From positions 1 through 32,429 of the IMG/VR virus record IMGVR_UViG_3300030107_000167: a DNA stretch of 32,429 nucleotides, one strand, 5' to 3'. The position numbers were made by a program, and so were the translations under genes. Of the stretch, positions 9,275 to 16,171 are shown in pieces (position 1 is the stretch's first letter; every line of letters starts with the position of its first letter). The DNA is from a virus. Under the pieces are notes generated by a model. It did no database searches. It saw only the letters and a list, made by a program, of their open reading frames with translations, and had not been told where the DNA came from.

Positions 9275-10097
9275 ATCTCTGGTTTCCTAATTCATTAAAA
9301 GCTTCTAATCTAGCAATACCTTTAGAGTGGTTTCCACCGCCCGCTTGGTCTACCGCCGCTTTAGAAAGCATAAACTCACCGTTACTTGCCATTACTGGTA
9401 TTAAATCATCTTTCGGACCACCTGGACCTCTAACATCCCCACCATGAAACATTGGGTTAGCGGCGAACATTCTTCTATCCAATACCGCATCAACTTCGCC
9501 ACCGTTTTTGTATTGTTTATATTCGAAAGGGTTAATAGTTGTGCCTCCGATTCTAAGGTCTTTATTTGATAACGCTCTTCCCCTTTGTCCTCTCGCTCCT
9601 GGAACTATATTACCTCGACCACGAACAGAAGAACGAGTTTCTGGGTCTAATAACTGTTTAGTTTCTGCTAATAAATCTATATAAGAAGCAACATCGGCTA
9701 ACGTATCAGTCATAAAATCTCTACGTCTTTGTCTATCTATTTTCTTATCTTCTTCAAAAAATTCTTCTGGGGTTGGAGCTGTAGGGACTTCCATAGAAAC
9801 TTCTATGTCTTCAAATAAATCACCAATACCTCCGCCATTTTCTGCATACAGCGGACCACCATAATACATTTGTTGTGGCTGTTCTTCTACCTGTTGTTTA
9901 TACACGTCTTCTAAAAGAGCGTATTCGAAAGGAGTTATTTCTAAAGATTCTAAACCTACAGGAGTATAATTTAAATCGCTGCTGCCTGATTGCGTTTCTG
10001 CCGACACACCACCGCCACCGCCTGAAGATTCAGGATCGAAGGCAGATTTAGCCGAAGATAAGGCACTTACTACTGCAGCAAAAACTTCTAAACTCAC
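9267..10097 (-). CDS. Virion protein with tape-measure-like GPG...IPxMxSxGEF motif
   Basis: A 276-residue protein beginning at a GTG with an upstream AAGGA. After a Ser/Gly-rich N-terminus it has several short aromatic-GG units: YYGGPLYAENGGGI, YKNGGEVD and FHGGDVRGPGGP. The C-terminal block GPGGPKDDLIPVMASNGEF is the GPGxxxSDxIPAxLSxGEFV-type motif often found in tape-measure and other tail-associated phage proteins. The middle (about residues 120-165) is charged and helical. It is the first large gene after the curli/cyclase module and starts the ejection-protein block. The role is inferred as a tail or internal virion component. Confidence 0.78.
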   Translation of the reverse strand: MSLEVFAAVVSALSSAKSAFDPESSGGGGGVSAETQSGSSDLNYTPVGLESLEITPFEYALLEDVYKQQVEEQPQQMYYGGPLYAENGGGIGDLFEDIEVSMEVPTAPTPEEFFEEDKKIDRQRRRDFMTDTLADVASYIDLLAETKQLLDPETRSSVRGRGNIVPGARGQRGRALSNKDLRIGGTTINPFEYKQYKNGGEVDAVLDRRMFAANPMFHGGDVRGPGGPKDDLIPVMASNGEFMLSKAAVDQAGGGNHSKGIARLEAFNELGNQRYG

Positions 10098-10112
10098 GGC
10101 AGTATCCTTTCT

Positions 10113-10223
10113 TTATTTGATATGTTCTTTATTATTTGCATAGTGTTCCCAGTATGGTTTATTAGCGGATAAAGCCGTTCCCGAAGGCTGCAGTAAAGAA
10201 CTGATGAGTTGATTATACTTCAT
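10113..10223 (-). CDS. Possible 36-residue protein translationally coupled to the cyclase
   Basis: An ORF of 36 codons starting MKYNQLISSLLQPSG and ending ANNKEHIK. Its ATG lies inside the end of the cyclase gene, so the reading frames overlap by 11 bases, and the ORF fills the only gap of more than 100 bases in this part of the operon. No ribosome site is apparent, so it would depend on translational coupling. No membrane segment or known motif. It is either a true small protein accompanying the cyclase or an accidental ORF. Confidence 0.4.
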   Translation of the reverse strand: MKYNQLISSLLQPSGTALSANKPYWEHYANNKEHIK

Positions 10224-11967
10224 GATTATTGACTGTGTATATATTTATTGGTTTTTCTTTTCCCTTTACTTTTATCGGTTTTAGTTGTTTAAGTTTTATT
10301 TGTGTTTCTAAAGCTGTATTTTCTGTAATAACTATATCTTCTCCGACTTCTTTACAGCTACTTTCCATTCTAGCGGCTGTATTTACAGCATCACCTATGG
10401 CTGTATAATCGAAGCGCGTATCACTGCCCATATTACCAATTACAGCTTCTCCTGTATTTAATCCAACTCCAATCTCTATACCAATACCTTCTTCTTTTAT
10501 AAGTTGTTGCATTTCTATAGCGGCAAGAACAGCTTTATGTGCGTGGTTTTCTAAATCTAGTGGTGCATTAAATATCGCCATCATTGCATCACCAATATAT
10601 TTATCCACCATACCCCCATGTTTTTGTACTATTTTTTGTTGTATAGTAAGTGCTTTATTCATAACTATAGTAACTTCTTCTGGAGACATAGTTTCGCTCA
10701 TAGCTGTGAACCCTCTTACGTCTGTAAATAAAAAAGTACAGTATCTTTTTTCTCCACCTAGTTTTAATAATTCAGGATTATCTTGTAATCGTTTGACCTG
10801 TCCAGGATCTAAATAATGTTCGAATTGTTTTTTAATTTGCTGACGGAGTTTAAATTGTGTACGGTAATTTATATAAAAAGCCGTCGTTCCTGTTAATATT
10901 TCAGATATTAAAGTCCATGTTACGTCTATTAATAACCCGTTTTTTATTAAATAAAGCCCAGAAAACGCAGTTACGCCCGATATAAAGGTCGCTAATACTA
11001 CTCCAGAGGTTATTCCGAATACGTTTAAAACTACCCATATAAGGCTTATCGCTACGGTAAATATAATAAGCTCTACAGCTAACGCATAATCAGGGACATA
11101 CGGGCTGTTTTCTATCAAAATACTTTCAGCTAAAGCTGTTTGTATTTTATGAGGCTCTAGCAAACCTACAGGTGTAGCAAGCTGAGGCATAATACCTTTA
11201 GCTGTGAATCCTACAAATACAAATTTGTTTTCTACATTCATTTCTTTAAGGTCTGTTTGCGGTGTATCTACCCAACTAACCCATTTTCTACCAAAAGAAT
11301 CTACAGGAACAGGTGGTATACCTTTTACTCGTATTTCTTCTAAACCGTTTTGATTTGTTTTAATAACATAAGTATCTGCCCCCGCTAATATTTTCAATAC
11401 CTCAGTTCCATAAGAAGGAACCCAACCGTCAGGAGTACGCATTAATAAGGGTAACCTACGTACTAATGAATCTACTTCTGGTCTAGCTATCGCTATACCT
11501 TGTGAAGCATTTTGTTTTAATACTTCAATGTTTTGTACTACGCCTTGTGCCTCGATACCACCTATATCTTCACCTAAAATTACAGTTCCTGTTGTAGGTG
11601 GGTAATCGTCTGTATTATTTTCATACATAGCTAAAACACTAGGTGCAAAACGTAACGCTTCTGTAAATTCAAAGTCACCTCCGAATCTATCTGGTTGAGG
11701 GAAAGCTATAACCCAACCAACACCTATTGCCCCTTGCCTTAGTAAATTAATTTGTATTTGGGCTAATGTTTGCCTAGACAAAGGATAACCGCCTTCGTTA
11801 GCGATATCTTCCTCCGTAATATTTAATATAGTGAAATAACCAGAAGGTTGTTGTTCAGGTAAAAAGTAATCGAAAGTTTTAAGTTTTAAAGTTTCTAAAG
11901 GAGATATTTGTAATACTAATGGGACACCTAGCAGTATTATTAATACGGCGAATATGGCTTTTTTCAT
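10213..11967 (-). CDS. CHASE2-domain class III adenylate cyclase
   Basis: A membrane sensor cyclase of 584 residues. I start at ATG 11967 (MKKAIFAVLI), which overlaps the FecR stop as TGATG; an in-frame TTG is one codon earlier. Domain order: N-terminal TM (about 3-21), periplasmic CHASE2 sensor (about 25-290), three TMs (about 295-315, 318-342, 345-365), a short linker (KKQFEHYLDPG), then a class III catalytic domain (about 405-570). Catalytic residues are all present: metal-binding Asp416 (LFTDVRGF) and Asp460 (KYIGDAMMAIFNAP), transition-state Asn529 and Arg533 (NTAARME), and the Lys456/Thr522 pair seen in bacterial adenylate cyclases. The predicted product is therefore cAMP. FecR next to CHASE2-cyclase is, as I recall, a recurrent bacterial pairing. 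The unusual point is its presence in a phage late operon. Confidence 0.93.
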   Translation of the reverse strand: MKKAIFAVLIILLGVPLVLQISPLETLKLKTFDYFLPEQQPSGYFTILNITEEDIANEGGYPLSRQTLAQIQINLLRQGAIGVGWVIAFPQPDRFGGDFEFTEALRFAPSVLAMYENNTDDYPPTTGTVILGEDIGGIEAQGVVQNIEVLKQNASQGIAIARPEVDSLVRRLPLLMRTPDGWVPSYGTEVLKILAGADTYVIKTNQNGLEEIRVKGIPPVPVDSFGRKWVSWVDTPQTDLKEMNVENKFVFVGFTAKGIMPQLATPVGLLEPHKIQTALAESILIENSPYVPDYALAVELIIFTVAISLIWVVLNVFGITSGVVLATFISGVTAFSGLYLIKNGLLIDVTWTLISEILTGTTAFYINYRTQFKLRQQIKKQFEHYLDPGQVKRLQDNPELLKLGGEKRYCTFLFTDVRGFTAMSETMSPEEVTIVMNKALTIQQKIVQKHGGMVDKYIGDAMMAIFNAPLDLENHAHKAVLAAIEMQQLIKEEGIGIEIGVGLNTGEAVIGNMGSDTRFDYTAIGDAVNTAARMESSCKEVGEDIVITENTALETQIKLKQLKPIKVKGKEKPINIYTVNNHEV

Positions 11968-13082
11968 CAACTACCTTGTTTTATTGTTATTGTATTTGCT
12001 GAACCGCCATTAACTTTTACAACATTTTCTACGCCGTTTTGTAAAAGAATTAAAGTATAGGCACTCGATCCGTCTAAATCTAAACGTATACTAGAACCTA
12101 CCTCGCGTCTAAGACTAACTACTTGTCCTGTTATTATTGTAGTTATTTGTGTTTCTTTATCCTGACCTAAACTTGTTCCTGCAATTTTTATATCCGTTGC
12201 AACTCTTGTAAGTTGGTCATCATCCTCATCGATAGCTAATGCATCTATAATTTTTAATAAATCTTCTAAGAAATTTACGTCAAGATAATTTATATCTAGT
12301 TCGGTAAATTCTAAATCAGCGCTGTTTTCTAACAAATCTTCTGCTAAAAAATCTATATCTAAATCCGCAAAATCTAAATAATCTGTAGAAGTTTGTTGTC
12401 TTTCTTCTTCAAGTAATTCTTCTGACTTAGGAGGATTAACTATTAACATATTATCAATAAATTCAAGAGAAATATCTAAAATAACAGGAGCTGAAGGAGG
12501 TCGATTAAAGGTGATGGCTGTAGTTGCTTGATAAGCTTGATTTAATATTACTTGCCCCATGGCTGTTTCAACTAAAATTTCACCGCTAGGATTACCGTAT
12601 TCGTCAGGAAGCAAGATAATTAAAGAAGAACCTGTCTCTGGGGTTGTAGTAATTGTAAAATCAGTTCCTCTTACAAAAACATTAGCACTCGGAGTACTAA
12701 TATTAATCGCTTTTTTATTATTAAATTTACCAGTAACAAACCTAGCTGTACCACTAGCGAAACGTAAAGCCATTTCAGATTTATTAGGATCTGGGTCATA
12801 GATGTAAGTATCTATAACTAATTTGCTATGATCCATAACACGAACTATCGTGTCATCTTCGAATTTTATAGCTACGCGACCAGCTTCTGTTTTTACATTA
12901 TCCATTTGCTGAATTGGAAAAGCCAACTCAGCTCCGTATGGTTTATCTCGTACTACTTGTGCGTTACCACGTAACTCGCTAATACTGCCTATATCAACAG
13001 CTTGTGCTTGTGCCTTGGTCGTTTTGAATAACGCAAACGGTACTAGAAGTAGAACCAACACTAATAATTTTAAGCCAGTCAT
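11967..13082 (-). CDS. Exported FecR-domain protein with C-terminal curlin-like repeats
   Basis: A 371-residue secreted protein with a signal peptide (LLVLVLLLVPFALFKTTKAQAQA, cleavage near residue 28, written here as overlapping hydrophobic and AQAQA parts). A FecR-type beta domain follows (about 33-185), with GRVAIKFEDDTIVRV and the hallmark TPSANVFVRGTDF. The middle (about 225-285) is Asp/Leu-rich with short repeats of the type DLDIDFL, ELDINYLDVNFL. The last 32 residues look curlin-like: SAYTLILLQNGVENVV has QxGxxN (Gln348-Asn353), followed by NTITIKQGS. It could therefore dock to, or nucleate, the curlin-like fibre made by the upstream gene; that is inference. The 5' end overlaps the curlin gene by 89 bases in another frame. 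No anti-sigma N-terminal region is seen, so it is not a FecR of the iron-transport type. Confidence 0.85.
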   Translation of the reverse strand: MTGLKLLVLVLLLVPFALFKTTKAQAQAVDIGSISELRGNAQVVRDKPYGAELAFPIQQMDNVKTEAGRVAIKFEDDTIVRVMDHSKLVIDTYIYDPDPNKSEMALRFASGTARFVTGKFNNKKAINISTPSANVFVRGTDFTITTTPETGSSLIILLPDEYGNPSGEILVETAMGQVILNQAYQATTAITFNRPPSAPVILDISLEFIDNMLIVNPPKSEELLEEERQQTSTDYLDFADLDIDFLAEDLLENSADLEFTELDINYLDVNFLEDLLKIIDALAIDEDDDQLTRVATDIKIAGTSLGQDKETQITTIITGQVVSLRREVGSSIRLDLDGSSAYTLILLQNGVENVVKVNGGSANTITIKQGS

Positions 13083-13707
13083 TATCTAATGTACTTTGTT
13101 GTTGTATATTAAAATTCCTATTACTTCCTGTATGGTCTAAATAAAAATATCCGCCCGCATATCCATCGCCGTCATATGTAACAGAATTATCTGAACCGTC
13201 TATATCCATGTAATTAGTCGCTGCATCTATATCGATTGCTGAAGTAATAGTATTACTAGAACCGTTTATAATCCAGTCTAAATCTAATGTAGTTGCCTGT
13301 GCGACCATGGCGTGATTTAATGTAAAGGTATTAGTATTACCTGTTACATCAACATTTAAATTAGACGAGTCTGCTCCATAAGTATTTGTTTCATCGGTGC
13401 TCATATTGAACGTATTTGAATTACCGTCAAACTCAAAAAATCCTGTATAAGAATCTGCGGTTATATCGCCTAAGAACTTATTACTGTCCCCTATTTGATT
13501 TATATCAAGGGTCATAGCTGTGCCGTCTAAATCTAAGGCTGTCATTGTCCCTGCTACAGCGTCTGCCCCGCCGATTATGTTACCAGAGCCAAGTTGTTCT
13601 AAATCCATATTAGAATTAGAACTACCTGAACTTTGGTCAACAAAGATTTCGTTATCTGCTCCGTATAAAGGCGTCGATAACATAAGTATTAATAGAAATT
13701 TTTTCAT
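12994..13707 (-). CDS. Curlin-like secreted repeat protein
   Basis: A secreted repeat protein of 237 residues. I start at ATG 13707 (MKKFLLILMLSTPLYGADN), 8 bases after GGAGG, giving a signal peptide cleaved near residue 17; an in-frame TTG further up is less likely. The mature part is Asn/Ser/Gly/Thr/Asp-rich with recurrent GxxN units: LEQLGSGN and INQIGDSN match the curlin QxGxxN signature exactly, and FDGNSNTFNM, VTGNTNTFTL, INGSSNTITS, IDGSDNSVTY and HTGSNRNFNI are looser copies at roughly 20-45 residue spacing. It ends VCVIQNDQGTSTSC with two Cys. The gene directly follows CsgG (ATGA overlap) and is predicted to be exported through it. It is larger and more irregular than E. coli CsgA, and amyloid formation is inferred only. 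Confidence 0.8.
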   Translation of the reverse strand: MKKFLLILMLSTPLYGADNEIFVDQSSGSSNSNMDLEQLGSGNIIGGADAVAGTMTALDLDGTAMTLDINQIGDSNKFLGDITADSYTGFFEFDGNSNTFNMSTDETNTYGADSSNLNVDVTGNTNTFTLNHAMVAQATTLDLDWIINGSSNTITSAIDIDAATNYMDIDGSDNSVTYDGDGYAGGYFYLDHTGSNRNFNIQQQSTLDNDWLKIISVGSTSSTVCVIQNDQGTSTSC

Positions 13708-14543
13708 TCTTTTATCCTCCAATAGTTATTATTTACACCCTCATTTATTGTTTCTAATACAGCTGTTTCAATCGCCATTTGTAAGGCTATGCTGGTTGGC
13801 TCATTTTTCACAGCACCTCCTTCGATTTCAATCAACTCTGTATTATCTGAAACAAATCTAAATATATCGTTATCAAGCGAAGCTGATAAAACAGTTTTAG
13901 TAACTAAAACTTCTATCAAAACTCTACCCGTCATGACCGATACAGTTCTTAAACTAACTGTTATTATATCCTCTCTATACTGGCGCGATACCCCTATTCC
14001 AAGATTTCTAGCTCCCATACCACCACTTGTTATGTTAGCTTGATAAGATAGAACTCCTCCCGTCATAATCATGTCCCCGAACTTTAAGGGCATAAGTTTT
14101 TGTTTTTCGTCAAAAGTTTCTCTCGTCGAACGAATTAACTGTCTTTCTTTAGTTACTGAATCTAAAGAAACTCGCTCAACTACTTCGAAAAATCCAGAGT
14201 GTTTTAATGCTCTTATAAGGTATGCGTGTGGGGCTTGTGTAATCGCTGTACTAAAAGTAGCATATTGAGAATTTGATCTTCTTTGTCCTGTTTGATCTTT
14301 AAAGTTATCTGCATAAACTGCAACAACAGGTTTTCTTTCTGGTTCTGGTATTTCTGTAAAATCTGTATATAATGATTCTACCTTTGCTTTTTCTATATGT
14401 TTTACTTGAGGGATATTATTATCTAAAGGGTCTATCATCAAAGTACAACTAGAAAGTAAAACCGCCAACAGGAACAATAACTTCCGTAACTGTTCCGTCT
14501 TCGTCAGTAATAGTAACTTTGACTTCTTCATCGTTAATCTCAT
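13704..14543 (-). CDS. csgG: CsgG-like curli secretion channel lipoprotein
   Basis: Homologue of the outer-membrane curli export channel CsgG, 279 residues against 277 in E. coli. A lipoprotein signal ends in a lipobox, LLSSC, lipidated Cys33. By-eye alignment to E. coli CsgG matches throughout: DQTGQ, FSTAITQ, ALKHSGFF, VERxxLDSVTKERQLIR, GGVLSYQANITSGGMGAR, LGIGVSRQY, TVSLRTVSVMTGRVL, TKTVLS, IFRFVS, NEPTSIALQMAIETAVLETINEG. In the constriction loop Phe56 appears conserved (ATFSTA), but Tyr51 and Asn55 appear replaced (Ser and Thr), which could alter pore gating. The 5' end overlaps the csgF end by 95 bases in a different frame, or 83 if the second ATG (14531) is used; neither has a clear ribosome site. 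Acts with the CsgF-like protein to secrete the curlin-like protein. Confidence 0.93.
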   Translation of the reverse strand: MRLTMKKSKLLLLTKTEQLRKLLFLLAVLLSSCTLMIDPLDNNIPQVKHIEKAKVESLYTDFTEIPEPERKPVVAVYADNFKDQTGQRRSNSQYATFSTAITQAPHAYLIRALKHSGFFEVVERVSLDSVTKERQLIRSTRETFDEKQKLMPLKFGDMIMTGGVLSYQANITSGGMGARNLGIGVSRQYREDIITVSLRTVSVMTGRVLIEVLVTKTVLSASLDNDIFRFVSDNTELIEIEGGAVKNEPTSIALQMAIETAVLETINEGVNNNYWRIKE

Positions 14544-14919
14544 ATTCTATAGTGTTGCCATCAAGTTCCATAGAACCACTTTTATTTGTATCTTCTCCAA
14601 ATAATGAAGCCTCTACTTGTCTCGCTATGTTGGCATAGATTCTTGAAGTAAGGTTTCGCATAAACCTTGCTTCAACTGTGTTCGTTTCTTCTCTTTCTAA
14701 TTCGTCTCTTAAAGCTTCGATCTCATCTCTAATAGCTTGAGCTCGATTCGTTTCTTGATTCTCTATCGTAAGGTAATGAGAAGAAGTTCCTTCTCCTGAA
14801 AAACTTGGACTTTTAAATTTATGCACCATTTCGTCAGCACTAATAATTGTTGTAAGGACTATTAGAAATAAACCCATAAGACAGGTTATTAATACCCTAA
14901 TTTTATCTTGCCTACTCAT
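14449..14919 (-). CDS. csgF: CsgF-like curli assembly factor
   Basis: Likely CsgF, the exported chaperone that docks into the CsgG pore and couples secretion to surface fibre assembly. It has 156 residues from ATG 14919, which overlaps the preceding stop (TGATG). A signal peptide with hydrophobic core LITCLMGLFLIVLTTIISA ends near residue 30. The mature start, HKFKSPSFSGEGTSSHYL, matches the CsgF pattern FxFRNPxFGG that inserts into CsgG. A helical segment (about 50-95) and a beta-rich C-terminus ending VIVPVGGFTF follow, as in CsgF (138 residues in E. coli). Support is mainly the N-terminal motif and the adjacent csgG. Its 3' end overlaps the csgG signal-peptide region by about 70-95 bases. 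Confidence 0.82.
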   Translation of the reverse strand: MSRQDKIRVLITCLMGLFLIVLTTIISADEMVHKFKSPSFSGEGTSSHYLTIENQETNRAQAIRDEIEALRDELEREETNTVEARFMRNLTSRIYANIARQVEASLFGEDTNKSGSMELDGNTIEYEINDEEVKVTITDEDGTVTEVIVPVGGFTF

Positions 14920-15269
14920 CAATCTTTTCTTTGGTCGTCTCTATCTGCTTTTGCTATTTTATTACTATCTATTAACTGCGGCACACCGAGTATTGTTTTT
15001 ATAAGTGTGTCTTGTCTAATAATTTCATTATCTAAACTACGTACCCTGTCAATAAGTGCAACTAAAATGCCGTGTTGAGAGTCTAACTTTGTGCCAAGTC
15101 TTTGTTCCATTTGTTCTATCTGATCCGCCACTTTATCGTCTAATACATCTAATTTTGTTTCCATGCCATCAATAATTCTATTGATAAGTTTCCATATGAA
15201 GAAACCAAGACCTAATGCGGCGGCTATCGGAAAGCCAACTTCCGCTATAAATAGGGTTATATCTTCCAT
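14919..15269 (-). CDS. Single-TM coiled-coil protein, holin-like or lysis accessory
   Basis: A 116-residue protein with one N-terminal TM (about residues 5-27, FIAEVGFPIAAALGLGFFIW) and a long coiled-coil tail (about 35-92, DVLDDKVADQIEQMEQRLGT), then a charged C-terminus. This build, with N-terminal TM and cytoplasmic coil, is common among small phage holins and holin-associated proteins of the BhlA/XhlA kind. It lies directly downstream of the 3-TM holin gene and its start shares one base with that gene's stop. A lysis role is inferred from context; the family is not certain. The downstream neighbour is the csgF-like gene. Confidence 0.7.
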   Translation of the reverse strand: MEDITLFIAEVGFPIAAALGLGFFIWKLINRIIDGMETKLDVLDDKVADQIEQMEQRLGTKLDSQHGILVALIDRVRSLDNEIIRQDTLIKTILGVPQLIDSNKIAKADRDDQRKD

Positions 15270-15745
15270 TAATCTTGTTTCTGCGACGCTCCAAAATAAA
15301 AGCTAATTACTGCAGAAGCTAAACCACCTAAATAGCCAAGAACAAGGTTTATTAAAGCTTCGCTATTTTGTTCTGGGGGCTGAAGCGTAACTAAAAATAT
15401 ATAGGCTAAAAAACCACCCACAGTAGCTACACCCATTATTCTAGCTGTCCAGTCTTTGCCAAACTTACCTCTAGCATCTTGTTTATCAGCAGTTTCTAAT
15501 TTGAAAACATCTACGTCTAGTTCTTTCATCTGTAATTCAAACGCTTGTTCTGCTTTTTTAAGTTCTAGCATTTGTTCAGGAGTTGCTGATTCTATGGCTT
15601 TTTCTATCGATTTAGCGTCGTTTTTACAACCTAAGACTTCTGATATCATGTTTGCAGCCATTCCGCCCATTGGACCTCCAAGAGCAGTTCCTAATGTAGG
15701 AGCTACTGCTCCTACTACATTTTTTAATAATCCACCTATTTTCAT
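15269..15745 (-). CDS. Holin of the 3-TM (gene-transfer-agent release) type
   Basis: A 158-residue protein resembling the three-TM holin family linked to gene-transfer-agent release and many alphaproteobacterial phages. A hydrophobic Gly/Ala-rich N-terminus (about 10-38) precedes a charged helix (about 55-90, SATPEQMLELKKAEQAFEL), the conserved DKQDARGKFGKDWTARIMG block, and two TM segments (about 104-121 and 131-152, LINLVLGYLGGLASAVISFY). It is predicted to assemble in the inner membrane and release the lysozyme encoded at 17455-17898. ATG with GAGG 7 bases upstream; the first bases overlap the nuclease gene end. Confidence 0.85.
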   Translation of the reverse strand: MKIGGLLKNVVGAVAPTLGTALGGPMGGMAANMISEVLGCKNDAKSIEKAIESATPEQMLELKKAEQAFELQMKELDVDVFKLETADKQDARGKFGKDWTARIMGVATVGGFLAYIFLVTLQPPEQNSEALINLVLGYLGGLASAVISFYFGASQKQD

Positions 15746-16170
15746 TTTACTTCCTCTGGGTTAAATAAACCTTTTTCTATTAGAATATCCCTGTTACGCA
15801 TGTGTTCGGCTTCTACATTATCTTTCGATTGTCCATGATAAGCGACTGCTAGATGACATTTAACCATAAGTTGATTAATATTGACATCATCTACAACTAT
15901 ATCTCCCAATACTCTACCATACTTACCTTTAGAGTCTTTAAGTTTTGTTTGTATAACTACTTTTTCTCCGTCTTCTATAGCCTCTTTTAAGAAAGCCCCA
16001 GCCATTTTTCCTCTAACCTTTTCATCTTTGTTACGAGTGCGTGACTCGGGAGTATCAATGCCATATAGACGAACACGACACTTATGAAGAATGTCAAAGC
16101 CAAGATCCAAAGTAACATCGACAGTGTCTCCATCGACCACTCTTTCAACTGTGCAACTATATTCATACAT
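15742..16170 (-). CDS. Staphylococcal-nuclease-like (SNase/thermonuclease) protein
   Basis: A compact SNase-fold nuclease, 142 residues. All core catalytic features are visible: VVDGDTVDV (calcium-ligand Asp13 and Asp15), RLYGIDTPE (Arg34, Asp39, Glu42), KYGRVLGDI (Arg86, equivalent to Arg87 of the Staphylococcus enzyme), and the C-terminal helix pattern with AYHGQ. No signal peptide, so it would act in the cytoplasm during infection or after lysis. It could degrade host or competing DNA, but an anti-host role is inference. Located between basic proteins and holins; the end overlaps the holin start by 4 bases. Confidence 0.92.
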   Translation of the reverse strand: MYEYSCTVERVVDGDTVDVTLDLGFDILHKCRVRLYGIDTPESRTRNKDEKVRGKMAGAFLKEAIEDGEKVVIQTKLKDSKGKYGRVLGDIVVDDVNINQLMVKCHLAVAYHGQSKDNVEAEHMRNRDILIEKGLFNPEEVK

Positions 16171-16171
16171 A

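Noticed and set aside
13708-13722. TTG start for the curlin gene (five residues earlier)
   Set aside because: The ATG at 13707 has GGAGG at the right distance; the earlier TTG would place that ribosome site inside the gene.
13520-13861. Plus-strand open frame of 113 codons across the curlin/csgG junction
   Set aside because: It lies opposite two well-supported genes, has no ribosome site, and gives a Ser/Leu-rich shadow translation.
10213-14922. Host contamination or chimeric assembly explaining the curli/cyclase genes
   Set aside because: The csgF-like gene shares a base with the stop of a phage-type membrane/coil gene, and the cyclase end is followed within about 120 bases by a phage ejection-type gene in the same direction. 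Base composition looks like that of the neighbours.
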